Shown: positions 50,239-58,354 of the stretch, one piece after another
How positions within the stretch are numbered: the stretch's first letter is position 1
How the letters are laid out: the number at the start of each line of letters is the position of its first letter
From: an uncultured Mitsuokella sp.
Lineage (GTDB): Bacteria; Bacillota; Negativicutes; Selenomonadales; Selenomonadaceae
DNA length: 64,000 nucleotides
Reading direction: 5' to 3'
NCBI GenBank assembly: GCA_945877355.1
Contig: CAMCRT010000003.1
Location: 30,025-94,024 of the forward strand
Position numbers and translations under genes: made by a program
Notes under the pieces: model-generated
The model's database searches: none
Seen by the model: only the letters and a program-made list of their open reading frames with translations
What the model was told of the DNA's origin: nothing

Positions 50239-50901
50239 ATGAATGCTACGGATATCCTAGCCCATGTGGATCACACCCTGCTGAAGCAGACGGCGACCTT
50301 TGAGGAAATCGCCACGATCTGTGAGGAGGCGCTGCGCTACCACACGGCGACGGCCATGATTCCCTCCGCCTTTGTGGCGCCCGCCGCTGCGAAGTTCCAG
50401 GGGACGGGGCTGAAGCTCGCCACCGTCGTGGGCTTTCCGAATGGCAACGCCAATACGGCGGCGAAGCTCGCCGAGACGGCCCAGGCCCTATCGGACGGTG
50501 CCGAGGAAATCGACATGGTCATCAACATCGGCTGGCTGAAGGCCGGCGATACTGCCGCCGTCACGGAGGAAATCCGCGCCCTAAAGCAGCTCGTGGGCGA
50601 CCGGGTGCTCAAGGTCATCGTGGAGACCTGCTTCCTGACAGAGGCGGAAAAGATCGCCGCCTGCAAGTGCGTCACCGAGGGCGGCGCTGACTTCATCAAG
50701 ACCTCCACAGGCTTCGGCACGAAGGGCGCGACCCTCGAGGATATCGCCCTCTTCAAGGAGCACGTGGGCAAAAATGTCGCCATCAAGGCCGCCGGCGGCA
50801 TCCACACCCGGGAGGAAATGGAGGCCTTCCTCGCGGCCGGCTGCACCCGCCTTGGCGCCAGCGCCGCCGTGAAGGTGCTCCGCTCTGAAATCGACGGCTA
50901 A
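50239..50901 (+). CDS. deoC: Deoxyribose-phosphate aldolase DeoC
   Basis: DeoC splits deoxyribose-5-phosphate into acetaldehyde and glyceraldehyde-3-phosphate in deoxynucleoside catabolism. The 220-residue product has the class I aldolase features DHTLLKQTAT, EEIDMVINIGWLKAGD, VIVETCFLTEAEKIAACK (VIxETc motif) and FIKTSTGFGTKGAT with the Schiff-base Lys, then GNVAIKAAGGIHT-type motif IKAAGGIHTREE. The ATG at 50239 is eight nt after AAGGA; an ATG three codons upstream is too close to that site. It is 25 nt upstream of deoB. Confidence 0.96.
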   Translation: MNATDILAHVDHTLLKQTATFEEIATICEEALRYHTATAMIPSAFVAPAAAKFQGTGLKLATVVGFPNGNANTAAKLAETAQALSDGAEEIDMVINIGWLKAGDTAAVTEEIRALKQLVGDRVLKVIVETCFLTEAEKIAACKCVTEGGADFIKTSTGFGTKGATLEDIALFKEHVGKNVAIKAAGGIHTREEMEAFLAAGCTRLGASAAVKVLRSEIDG

Positions 50902-50926
50902 AACATCTCGTAAAGGAGGGTTTCCT

Positions 50927-52099
50927 ATGAAATTCAAGCGCGTCTTTATCATCGTCCTCGACAGCATGGGCATCGGCCAGGAGCCCGATGCGGCGGACTT
51001 CGGCGATGGCCAGTGCAACACGCTGAAGTCCATCCTCACCTCAAAGGAATACGACACGCCCCATCTCGCACGCCTCGGTCTCTTCAACATTGACGGCGTC
51101 GGCTGCGGCACGCCGGCCTCCGCCCCCATCGGTGCCTACGCCCGCCTGCGGGAGCTCTCCCGGGGCAAGGACACGACGACGGGGCACTGGGAGATCGCGG
51201 GCATCGTCTCGGAGCACCCCATGCCCACCTACCCGGAGGGCTTCCCGCCCGAGATCATCGAAAAGCTCGAGAAGGCCTTCGGCAAGAAGATCCTCTGCAA
51301 CAAGCCCTACTCCGGCACGAAGGTCATCCACGACTACGGCCGGGAGCAGAAGGAGACGGGCGGCCTCATCGTCTACACCTCCGCCGACAGCGTCCTGCAG
51401 ATCGCAGCCCACGAGGACGATGTGCCCGTGGAGAAGCTCTATGAGTACTGCCGCACGGCCCGCGCTATCATGCAGGGAGAGCACGGCGTGGGACGCATCA
51501 TCGCCCGCCCCTACATCGGCGAGTATCCAAACTACGAGCGCACATCCCGCCGCCATGACTTCTCCCTGGATCCGACGGGCCCGACCATGATGGACGCCCT
51601 CTCCAAGAAGGGGCTCGCCACCATCGGCGTGGGCAAGATTTCCGATATCTTCGCCGGCCGCAGCATCTCGAAGAGCACGGGTGTCAACAAGAACAACGAC
51701 GACGGGATGGAAAAGACCCTGGCCCTCCAGAAGGAGGACTTCACCGGCCTCTGCTTCGTCAACCTCGTGGACTTCGACATGCAGTACGGCCATCGCCGGG
51801 ACATCGACGGCTATGCAAGGGCCATGACCCAGTTCGATAAGCAGCTGGGTACCTTCCTCGCCAATATGCAGGAGGACGATCTCCTGATGATTACAGCCGA
51901 CCACGGCTGCGATCCCGGCGCTCCCGGCACGGATCACACCCGGGAGTACATCCCCCTGCTCCTCTACGGCAAGCACGTGCGCCCCGTAAATCTCGGCACC
52001 TACCCCACCTTCGCTATGATTGGCGCCACCGTGGGCAATATCTTCGACGCGCCCTTCGCCACAAAGGGCGAGAGCCTCCTGCCCCGCTTTGTGGACTAA
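50927..52099 (+). CDS. deoB: Phosphopentomutase DeoB
   Basis: DeoB interconverts ribose/deoxyribose 1- and 5-phosphates, feeding DeoC. It belongs to the alkaline phosphatase superfamily. The 390-residue protein has FIIVLDSMGIGQEPDAADFGD (metal Asp), GKDTTTGHWEIAGI with the active Thr, and LVDFDMQYGHRRD and MITADHGCDPGAPGTDHTRE for the second metal site. Length is standard. The gene follows deoC in a two-gene nucleoside catabolic unit and ends before a bidirectional hairpin at 52112-52156. GGAGGGTTTCCT precedes the ATG. Confidence 0.96.
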   Translation: MKFKRVFIIVLDSMGIGQEPDAADFGDGQCNTLKSILTSKEYDTPHLARLGLFNIDGVGCGTPASAPIGAYARLRELSRGKDTTTGHWEIAGIVSEHPMPTYPEGFPPEIIEKLEKAFGKKILCNKPYSGTKVIHDYGREQKETGGLIVYTSADSVLQIAAHEDDVPVEKLYEYCRTARAIMQGEHGVGRIIARPYIGEYPNYERTSRRHDFSLDPTGPTMMDALSKKGLATIGVGKISDIFAGRSISKSTGVNKNNDDGMEKTLALQKEDFTGLCFVNLVDFDMQYGHRRDIDGYARAMTQFDKQLGTFLANMQEDDLLMITADHGCDPGAPGTDHTREYIPLLLYGKHVRPVNLGTYPTFAMIGATVGNIFDAPFATKGESLLPRFVD

Positions 52100-52111
52100 G
52101 GAAAATAAAGA

Positions 52112-52156
52112 GCAAAAAAATGGCTTCAGGAACATGATTCCCGAAGCCATTTCTTA
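52112..52156. terminator. Bidirectional terminator between deoB and rpmF
   Basis: A 10-bp stem (52118-52127 with 52143-52152) flanked by A-tract and T-tract, with an inner AGGAA/TTCCC pairing. It serves converging deoB and rpmF. Confidence 0.8.
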
Positions 52157-52160
52157 ATGC

Positions 52161-52340
52161 TTATTCTGCGCTTTCGAAGACTTCCTTGCCATCGTAGTAG
52201 CCGCACTCGGTGCAGACGCGATGGGGCATCTTCGGCTCGTGACACTGGGGGCACTCCACATAGCCGGGGGCCGTGAGCTTCCAGTTCGCACGACGCTTGT
52301 CGCGACGAGCCTTCGAGGTCTTTCTCTTTGGTACTGCCAA
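52161..52340 (-). CDS. rpmF: 50S ribosomal protein L32
   Basis: This 59-residue gene starts with TTG at 52340, eight nt after GGAGG. The product begins [20 protein letters not shown] and has a zinc ribbon, [21 protein letters not shown] (C-x2-C ... C-x2-C), the zinc-binding form of L32. It lies 21 nt downstream of yceD in the widely conserved yceD-rpmF pair, under the consensus promoter at 52881-52909. Because of the TTG start it is easily missed by start-codon filters. L32 sits in the large subunit near the peptidyl transferase centre. Confidence 0.95.
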   Translation of the reverse strand: MAVPKRKTSKARRDKRRANWKLTAPGYVECPQCHEPKMPHRVCTECGYYDGKEVFESAE

Positions 52341-52361
52341 TTCTTTCGCCTCCTGTCTTTC

Positions 52362-52862
52362 TCAGTCTTTGTTTTCTTTGAAGAAATCCTGCAATACGGC
52401 GAGCCTTGGATCCGGGACGAAGGTGTCGCAGTCGCAGCTGCCTTCATTCAGATCCTGACCGCACATGGGGCAGAGCCCCTTGCAATCGGGCTTGCAGAGC
52501 TTTGCGAGGGGTTGTGCGGCGATGATGGTATCCCGCACAACGGTATCGAGCACGAGCCTGTCGTTCTCGATGGGATTTGTCTCATCGCCGGGCCTAGCGT
52601 CCCGGGAGAACTCCTCCACAAATTCGTGGGTCTGCTCCTCGCGGGTGGGCTTCAGGCACCTGTCACAGTCAAAGGACTTCGTGCAGGTAATCTCCCCCTC
52701 CACCCGGTAGCGGGTCCCGGTGGGGAGCACGCGCCCCTCCACATGGATGGATCCAACGATGGCGTAGTCCTCCGCCTCGAGGGAAATGTCCTCCGCCGTC
52801 GTGTCGAAGGAGAAGGGTATCTCCTCGTAGGCGCCCTCCCGCTCTGCAACCATAATATGCAT
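52362..52862 (-). CDS. yceD: YceD/DUF177 family protein
   Basis: The 166-residue protein belongs to the YceD (DUF177) family, found upstream of rpmF in most bacteria and linked to 23S rRNA biogenesis. Visible cysteines, SFDCDRCLKPT and the C-terminal CKPDCKGLCPMCGQDLNEGSCDCD, form the family's zinc-ribbon-like pattern. The ATG at 52862 is nine nt after GAGG; an ATG two codons upstream is too close to that site. The consensus promoter (52881-52909) sits just upstream, giving a leader of about 12 nt. Function in ribosome assembly is inferred from the family. Confidence 0.88.
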   Translation of the reverse strand: MHIMVAEREGAYEEIPFSFDTTAEDISLEAEDYAIVGSIHVEGRVLPTGTRYRVEGEITCTKSFDCDRCLKPTREEQTHEFVEEFSRDARPGDETNPIENDRLVLDTVVRDTIIAAQPLAKLCKPDCKGLCPMCGQDLNEGSCDCDTFVPDPRLAVLQDFFKENKD

Positions 52863-52880
52863 TTGCATCAACCTCAATAC

Positions 52881-52909
52881 ATTATATAGATGGCTTATGC
52901 CCTTGTCAA
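52881..52909 (-). promoter_or_regulatory. Consensus promoter of yceD-rpmF
   Basis: Minus-strand TTGACA (52904-52909) and TATAAT (52881-52886) with a 17-bp spacer, perfect at both hexamers. The -35 overlaps the larC stop codon, so larC translation and this promoter share DNA. Confidence 0.85.
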
Positions 52910-54117
52910 TCCCCGAGACGTGCACGCATCTGGCGCACCGCCTCGAACTGTACTTCCTTCAGGGGCACGCCCTTTTCCTCGGCCAGACGGCGGCAGTCCT
53001 CGTACTCGGCGGAGATGCTCACGATGCTCCCCGCCCAGGCGCTTATCTTGCAGCGCACTGTGCCGTACTTCGTCTCGATGGTGGCGATGCGCCTATTTGC
53101 CTCCAGCCGGGTGTCCACGGGGATGACCCGGAGCCCGATGCTGGTGGACTCGGAAAAGACGATGCCAGAGAGCTCCTCCTTTTTCTCCGTCTCGCAAAGG
53201 ATGGAGAGCGTCGCCGCCGGGCGATTCTTCTTCATGAAGATGGGCGTCGTCCAGACATCGAGGGCCCCCGCCGCCAGAAGCCTCTCATAGAGATAGCCGT
53301 AGACCTGGGGATTCATGTCGTCGATATTTGCCTCCAGGAGGCAGAGGGGCGAGGAGCCCCTTCCCTCGTAGTTGCCCACGTACATGCGCAGCACATTGGG
53401 CGTATCGAGCTCCGCGCTCCCAGCCCCGTAGGCGATGCGCTCCGCCGAAAACTCCCGGGGAAGGCTCATGGCTGGAGCCCCCAGCGCCTTCAGCACAGCA
53501 GCCCCCGTCGGGGTCGTGAGCTCTTGCTTTGTCCCCGTGTGGTAGCTCGAAAATCCCAGCAGGAGCTCTGCCGTGGCAGGTGCCGGCACGGGCATGGTGC
53601 CATGGGCGCACTCCACCGTCCCGGTCCCCGTATTCACTGCGGAGACGAATACTCTCTCGATGGCGAGATAATCCAGGGCGAGGGCCGTCCCCACGATATC
53701 CACGATGGAATCCACGGCTCCCACCTCGTGGAACGTGACCTCCTCATAGGGCTTTCCGTGAATCTTGCCCTCTGCCTTTGCCAGCACCTCGAATATGGCG
53801 ATTGCCTTTTCCTTCACAGGCTCCCCCAGGGAGGAAGCCTCCAGCATCTTGCGGATATCCGCAAAGGAGCGATGCCCGTGCGGATGGGCATGAGCCTTGC
53901 CTCTTTTAGGGTCGTTCCCCTCCAGGCGAATTTCCACGTAGGTGGCGTGAATGCCGCACCTCTCTACAAGGGAATCCTCCCAGGAAAACTCCCCGGCGAT
54001 GGGGATCCTAGAGAGCTCCTTTTTCAGAAAATCCCGGGGCACCCCCGCCTGGAGGAAGGCCCCCAGAAGCATGTTGCCACTGATGCCGGAAAAACAGTCA
54101 AGGTATATGGCCTTCAT
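52906..54117 (-). CDS. larC: Nickel-pincer cofactor biosynthesis protein LarC
   Basis: LarC inserts nickel into the pyridinium-thiocarboxylate pincer cofactor of lactate racemase-type enzymes. The single 403-residue frame contains both LarC halves: IYLDCFSGISGNMLLGAFL at the N-terminus, HPHGHRSFADIRKMLE (His-rich metal segment), FHEVGAVDSIVDIVGTA, and the C-terminal NIDDMNPQVYGYLYERL. In Lactobacillus plantarum the two halves need a programmed frameshift; here they are one continuous frame. It overlaps larB by 4 nt. Confidence 0.93.
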   Translation of the reverse strand: MKAIYLDCFSGISGNMLLGAFLQAGVPRDFLKKELSRIPIAGEFSWEDSLVERCGIHATYVEIRLEGNDPKRGKAHAHPHGHRSFADIRKMLEASSLGEPVKEKAIAIFEVLAKAEGKIHGKPYEEVTFHEVGAVDSIVDIVGTALALDYLAIERVFVSAVNTGTGTVECAHGTMPVPAPATAELLLGFSSYHTGTKQELTTPTGAAVLKALGAPAMSLPREFSAERIAYGAGSAELDTPNVLRMYVGNYEGRGSSPLCLLEANIDDMNPQVYGYLYERLLAAGALDVWTTPIFMKKNRPAATLSILCETEKKEELSGIVFSESTSIGLRVIPVDTRLEANRRIATIETKYGTVRCKISAWAGSIVSISAEYEDCRRLAEEKGVPLKEVQFEAVRQMRARLGD

Positions 54118-54884
54118 TCAGGCTTTCCTCCCATTCGTAGCTGGCGCAGGATCTTTGCTGCCATCATACCCGCGCCGAAGCCATTGTCGATGTTGACGAC
54201 AGCGACCCCCGCCGCGCAGCTTGCGAGCATCGACCGGAGAGCCGTCTCGCCCCCCGCTGCGACCCCATAGCCCACGCTGGTGGGCACGGCGATGACAGGC
54301 GCTGCCGTGAGGCCCCCCACGACGCTGGCGAGAGCCCCCTCCATACCAGCGCAGACGATGAGGACGCTGGCCTGCCGGATATCCTCCAGGTGGGCAAAGA
54401 GGCGGTGAATGCCCGCCACGCCGCAGTCATAATGGGTTTTCACAGCGCAGCCGCAAAGGCGGGCCGTGAGGCGCGCCTCCTCCGCCACGGGGATGTCGCT
54501 GGTCCCCGCCGTGAGGATGAGCAAGGGATGCGCCTCATCCACCGCTCCCGGCCGCTCCACATAGAGCATCCGCGCCCGTTTGTCATAGACGGCTTCCGGC
54601 AGCTCCCGCTGGACGAAGGCTGCAGTCTCCTGGCTGACCCTTGTGGCTAGGACGCTCTTTTCTGAGCGGGCGGAGAGGGCCTTCAGAATGGCGCAGGTCT
54701 CCTCCTTTGTCTTTCCCGCAGCGTAGATCGCCTCGGGAAAGCCCTGCCGCTCCTCCCGTCCATAGTCGAGGTCGGCAAAGTCAAAGGAGTCGCCTGCCTC
54801 GCACAGGGCCCTCTCCGCCTCCTCCAGGCTCATGCGCCCGTCCCGGCAGGCCTTGAGAAGCCCTCGAACCCTGCTTTTCCTCAT
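54114..54884 (-). CDS. larB: Pyridinium-3,5-bisthiocarboxylate cofactor biosynthesis protein LarB
   Basis: LarB carboxylates nicotinic acid adenine dinucleotide and cleaves its phosphoanhydride at the start of nickel-pincer cofactor synthesis. The 256-residue protein has a helical N-terminus and a PurE-like domain with LTAGTSDIPVAEEA, YDCGVAGIHRL, IVCAGMEGALASVVGGL and VPTSVGYGVAAGG, the family motifs. It overlaps the upstream coiled-coil gene by 4 nt and larC downstream by 4 nt, so translation is coupled. LarE and lactate racemase itself are not in the window. Confidence 0.93.
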   Translation of the reverse strand: MRKSRVRGLLKACRDGRMSLEEAERALCEAGDSFDFADLDYGREERQGFPEAIYAAGKTKEETCAILKALSARSEKSVLATRVSQETAAFVQRELPEAVYDKRARMLYVERPGAVDEAHPLLILTAGTSDIPVAEEARLTARLCGCAVKTHYDCGVAGIHRLFAHLEDIRQASVLIVCAGMEGALASVVGGLTAAPVIAVPTSVGYGVAAGGETALRSMLASCAAGVAVVNIDNGFGAGMMAAKILRQLRMGGKPE

Positions 54885-55468
54885 AGCTTGGCGAGGTCTG
54901 TGCCCTTGTTGCCCACGGGAACAGGCGCCGACGGCTTCGGCTGCTGCGCCCGGGCCTGATTCATCTGACCCCGGGCCTGCTCCAGCACGGAGAGAGCCTG
55001 CTTCAGGCCAGTCTCCGCCTGCTGCACCCCCTGGAAGGTGCTCGTCACATGGCGGATGAGCTGGTCGAATACCTGATTGGCATAGGCATCCACATCCCCC
55101 TGCATCTTCGTCGCATTCTCCTGGGTCTTGTTCATGATGTCCCGCTGCTGCTGCTGGGTCTCCTCCATGAGGGTCCGCGCCTTTTCCTTCGCTTCCTTCA
55201 TGATGGTGTGCTCATCCGTCAGCCGGGCCGCATACTCCTTCGCATTCCGGAGGATACGGTCCGCCTCCGCCTGGGCGTCCTTTATGATCTTTTGCTCATT
55301 TTCCACGATCTCGTCCGCCCGCTTCATCTCCCGGGGCAGATCCTTGCGGAGCTCCTCCACGTAGTGGACGAGGTCGTTGTCATTGATGAGGATGCGCTCG
55401 GTGAAGGGAAGCGTGCGCGCGCCTGCCACCATGGCTTCGATTTTATTCAGTGTCTCTATTAATGCCAT
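54881..55468 (-). CDS. Coiled-coil protein of unknown function (DivIVA/ATPase-subunit-like)
   Basis: The 195-residue protein is almost entirely helical with a long charged coiled coil (LPREMKRADEIVENEQKI to EETQQQQRDIMNKTQ). A polar tail with QARAQQPKPSAPVPV follows. Similar proteins in Firmicutes are named ATPase or DivIVA-like from coiled-coil similarity only, so no function should be inferred. It begins with GGGAGTAACAAT before the ATG, 4 nt after coaD, and overlaps larB by 4 nt. The cluster rsmD-coaD-coiled coil-larB-larC is tightly packed and may be one transcript. Confidence 0.8.
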   Translation of the reverse strand: MALIETLNKIEAMVAGARTLPFTERILINDNDLVHYVEELRKDLPREMKRADEIVENEQKIIKDAQAEADRILRNAKEYAARLTDEHTIMKEAKEKARTLMEETQQQQRDIMNKTQENATKMQGDVDAYANQVFDQLIRHVTSTFQGVQQAETGLKQALSVLEQARGQMNQARAQQPKPSAPVPVGNKGTDLAKL

Positions 55469-55472
55469 ATTG

Positions 55473-55961
55473 TTACTCCCTTTCTCTAGCCCTGCGGCTT
55501 TCGACCGCCCGCTCCACACACTCTGGCACGAGCCCCGTGAGGCTCGATCCGAAATGGATGAGCTCCCGGATGCCCGACGAGCTGACGAACGAATACTCCG
55601 GCCGCGTCAGGAGGAAAACCGTATCTATTTCAGGCCGGAAGTGGCGGATCATGTAGGCCTCATTCTGCTCATACTCCAGATCCTTGACAGAGCGGACCCC
55701 CCGCACGATGACATGGGCATCCTGCTCCTTCATATAGGTGGTGATGAGTCCCGAGAAGGAAGCCACCCGGACATTTTGCAGATGCGCCGTCGCCTCCCTG
55801 AGAAAGCCGCAGCGCTCCTCCACGGTGAAATAGCCCTTCTTCTCGATGTTGTTGAACACGCAGACGATGAGCTCGTCGAACATGCGGCTGGCCCGCTCGA
55901 AGATGTCCACATGGCCCGTCGTCACCGGATCAAAGCTCCCGGTGCAAACAGCTCGCGTCAT
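55473..55961 (-). CDS. coaD: Phosphopantetheine adenylyltransferase CoaD
   Basis: CoaD adds AMP from ATP to 4'-phosphopantetheine in coenzyme A synthesis. The nucleotidyltransferase motif is AVCTGSFDPVTTGHVDIFERA (T/HxGH), and the C-terminal half has VIVRGVRSVKDLEYE and FVSSSGIRELIHFG. Length of 162 residues is normal. The ATG at 55961 overlaps the rsmD stop by 4 nt and has GGAGGCGGTGGA in front; an in-frame ATG eight codons upstream is inside rsmD. The rsmD-coaD pair is conserved in many bacteria. Confidence 0.96.
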   Translation of the reverse strand: MTRAVCTGSFDPVTTGHVDIFERASRMFDELIVCVFNNIEKKGYFTVEERCGFLREATAHLQNVRVASFSGLITTYMKEQDAHVIVRGVRSVKDLEYEQNEAYMIRHFRPEIDTVFLLTRPEYSFVSSSGIRELIHFGSSLTGLVPECVERAVESRRARERE

Positions 55962-56542
55962 TCCACCGCCTCCTTTGCATCGCACTCTCTGAGATACGAG
56001 GCATGCTGGTAAAAGCTCACGCCCGTCACCGATCCATAGGGACGGCTGAGGACGAGGGCGAGCTCCTCTGTCGGAAACGGCCCCTCCTCTTTCCCATGCT
56101 CCAGCATGAGGATGCCCTCGTGGGCGAGGACTTCATTTCCCTCAAGGGCTCTCAGCACCGCTTCCGACAGTCCCTTCTTGTAGGGCGGATCGGAAAAGAT
56201 GAGATCGAAGGAGGAGCCGCCCCGGGCTAGGCGCCCCAGATAGGCGAGCACATCACCGGAGGCGATATGGCTCCTATCAAAAAGGTGCGTATGCCGGGCG
56301 TTTTTCTCAATGAGGGCCCCTGTCCTACTATCCACAAAGGTACAGGAGGCCGCTCCACGGGAAAGCGCCTCGAGGCCAAGAGCCCCGGAGCCCGCAAAGA
56401 GGTCGAGCACATGCCTACCCCGTACCTTTTCCCCAAGAATGCTGAAGACAGCCTCCTTGACCCGGTCCGCCGTCGGCCGGGTCGTGAGGCCCTTCGGCGT
56501 CATGAGGCGCGCACCGCGCGCCGATCCTGTGATGATACGCAA
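55958..56542 (-). CDS. rsmD: 16S rRNA (guanine966-N2)-methyltransferase RsmD
   Basis: RsmD methylates G966 of 16S rRNA. The 194-residue protein has the SAM-binding fold: ARGARLMTPKGLTTRPTAD N-terminal block, VLDLFAGSGALGLEALSRGA (motif I) and LIFSDPPYKKG (DPPY, motif IV). The start is a TTG at 56542 with AGGTGGAAAAGC in front. It heads the rsmD-coaD-coiled coil-larBC group and is divergent from the DUF4127 gene. Recruitment to 30S particles is known for the family; the particular substrate position is inferred. Confidence 0.94.
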   Translation of the reverse strand: MRIITGSARGARLMTPKGLTTRPTADRVKEAVFSILGEKVRGRHVLDLFAGSGALGLEALSRGAASCTFVDSRTGALIEKNARHTHLFDRSHIASGDVLAYLGRLARGGSSFDLIFSDPPYKKGLSEAVLRALEGNEVLAHEGILMLEHGKEEGPFPTEELALVLSRPYGSVTGVSFYQHASYLRECDAKEAVE

Positions 56543-56607
56543 GCTTTTCCACCTGTTCCTTTAGATTTCCCTCTATCTTATCATATTTTTCAGCTTTCGT
56601 GAACTAC

Positions 56608-56618
56608 TATGATATAAT
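56608..56618 (+). promoter_or_regulatory. Extended -10 promoter of the DUF4127 gene
   Basis: TATAAT (56613-56618) is preceded by TGA. The -35 is poor. Its position excludes the ATG at 56599 as start. Confidence 0.6.
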
Positions 56619-56652
56619 ACACAGAAAACATGATTTTCGAAAGGAAATGACC

Positions 56653-58353
56653 ATGCGCATAGCTCGCATCACAGGATGGCTTTCGTCGCACCGGCGGACG
56701 ATGGGGCTTCTCCTGCTATTCTTCCTCCTCATACTGCTGCCGCTCCCGCTTCTCCCCCGCTCTGGCGGGACGGTGCTTACGAGCGTCCCCGCCCCCACGA
56801 AGAAAATCGTCCTCGTGCCTCTGGACGGGCGTCCCCCCTGCCGTCAGTTCGTGGTGGACCTGGGGAAAATTGCCGGCCTCGACGTGGTGGTGCCTCCCAC
56901 AGAGCTCCAGGACTACTACTCCCAGCCAGGAGAGACGAAGGGTATGCAGGCCTGGCTAAAGCAGGAGGCAGAGGGAGCAGATGCCCTCATCGTCTCCATC
57001 GATCAGCTCCTCTACGGAGGGCTGCTGGCCGCCCGGGAAAAGGAGGCAAAGCCAGAGGAGGAAGAAGCCCTCCTCACCTGTCTCCGGGATATCCGCGCGG
57101 CCCATCCGGAGCTTCCCATCTACGCCTTTTCCATTCTCCCCCGGCTCCAGCCCCAGGACTCCATCGATGGCTACCAGGAGCGGCGGGACATCGTGGCCTA
57201 CGCCCGGCTCGTGGGAAAGCAGGCGGCGGGCGTGCCCGTGGACGAGGCGGAAATCGAGCGGCTTCGGGAGGCCATCCCGCCGAACTCCCTCGCCCGATAC
57301 CTGGGGCACTTTCAAAAGAACCAGGAGCTCAACGAGCGGCTCATCACCCTCGCAAAGGAAGGGGTTCTCTCCCGGCTCGTCCTGGGGCAGGACGACGGGG
57401 AGCCCTACGGCATCCCGAATATCGAAAAATTCGCCCTGAAATCTGCCATTTCCGGTGCAGGGCTTACAGATAAGGAAGTCTATCTCACCCATGGGGCGGA
57501 CGAGATAGCCGCCACCCTTTTGGCAAGCCACCAGGAGCGGGGGAAGGCGCCCCTGCGCTTCTATGTGAAGTACGCCGAGGAGAGCGCCCGGGAGCGCATC
57601 ATGCCCTACATGGCTGTCAGCACGGAGGAGAGCCTGCGGGAGAAAATCGAGCTCATCGGCGGCACGGTGACGGGCTCCCCTGAGGAGGCGGACGTGCTTC
57701 TCGCCGTCAGTGCCAACGATGCGGAGAAGGACACGCTGAAGAGCCGCAGGCCCCTTGCGAACTGGATAGCCGCCCACGCCGAAGAAAAGCCCACGGGGCT
57801 CATCGATATGAGCGTCCACTTTGACGCGGAGGAGACAGTCCTCCCCCTCCTGCTGGAGACGGGCGTACCCACGGGGAGCCTTGCCGCCTACGCGGGCTGG
57901 AACACCATGAGCAATTCTGCCGGCACCGCCGTCGCCGAGACCGCCCTCTTTGTCCGCAGCCTGCAGGAAGCCCAGGAGGACGGGCCAGCTCGAAATGCTG
58001 CCCTTGCCAATATCCATTTTGTGCAAAATCGGATCCTGGAGGACAATTTCTACCTCAAGAGCACCATCAGCGACGTGAACCACGCCCTCAAAAAGGCAGG
58101 CTACAGGAATACGGCGGATCTCGATCTCACGAAGAACTATCGCTGGGCCAATGCCATGGTGCAGACAGAGCTCAAGGCCCGTCTCGCCTCCTACCGCTGG
58201 ACCAAGTCCTTCCGGGCTCCCTTCCCCCTGCAGCTGCCCTCTGGCACAAGGCAAGTCCGCCTGCGGGATATGACGGTGGAGGCGAGCTTTCCCTGGCCCC
58301 GGACCTTCGAGATTTATCTGGAGACGACCCCGACGGTGGAGCTTCTCCCCTGA
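56653..58353 (+). CDS. DUF4127 family protein, exported or membrane-anchored
   Basis: The 566-residue protein has an N-terminal hydrophobic segment (MGLLLLFFLLILLPLPLLP) and then the DUF4127 domain: KIVLVPLDGRPPCRQFVVDL, DALIVSIDQLLYGGLLAAR, LGQDDGEPYGI and YAGWNTMSNSAGTAVAETAL. The family is found mainly in Firmicutes; its biochemical role is not established. It is probably anchored in the inner membrane facing outward. The ATG at 56653 is seven nt after AAGGA; an ATG two codons upstream is too close. It ends 1 nt from the convergent MFS gene, with no terminator between them. Confidence 0.87.
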   Translation: MRIARITGWLSSHRRTMGLLLLFFLLILLPLPLLPRSGGTVLTSVPAPTKKIVLVPLDGRPPCRQFVVDLGKIAGLDVVVPPTELQDYYSQPGETKGMQAWLKQEAEGADALIVSIDQLLYGGLLAAREKEAKPEEEEALLTCLRDIRAAHPELPIYAFSILPRLQPQDSIDGYQERRDIVAYARLVGKQAAGVPVDEAEIERLREAIPPNSLARYLGHFQKNQELNERLITLAKEGVLSRLVLGQDDGEPYGIPNIEKFALKSAISGAGLTDKEVYLTHGADEIAATLLASHQERGKAPLRFYVKYAEESARERIMPYMAVSTEESLREKIELIGGTVTGSPEEADVLLAVSANDAEKDTLKSRRPLANWIAAHAEEKPTGLIDMSVHFDAEETVLPLLLETGVPTGSLAAYAGWNTMSNSAGTAVAETALFVRSLQEAQEDGPARNAALANIHFVQNRILEDNFYLKSTISDVNHALKKAGYRNTADLDLTKNYRWANAMVQTELKARLASYRWTKSFRAPFPLQLPSGTRQVRLRDMTVEASFPWPRTFEIYLETTPTVELLP

Positions 58354-58354
58354 C

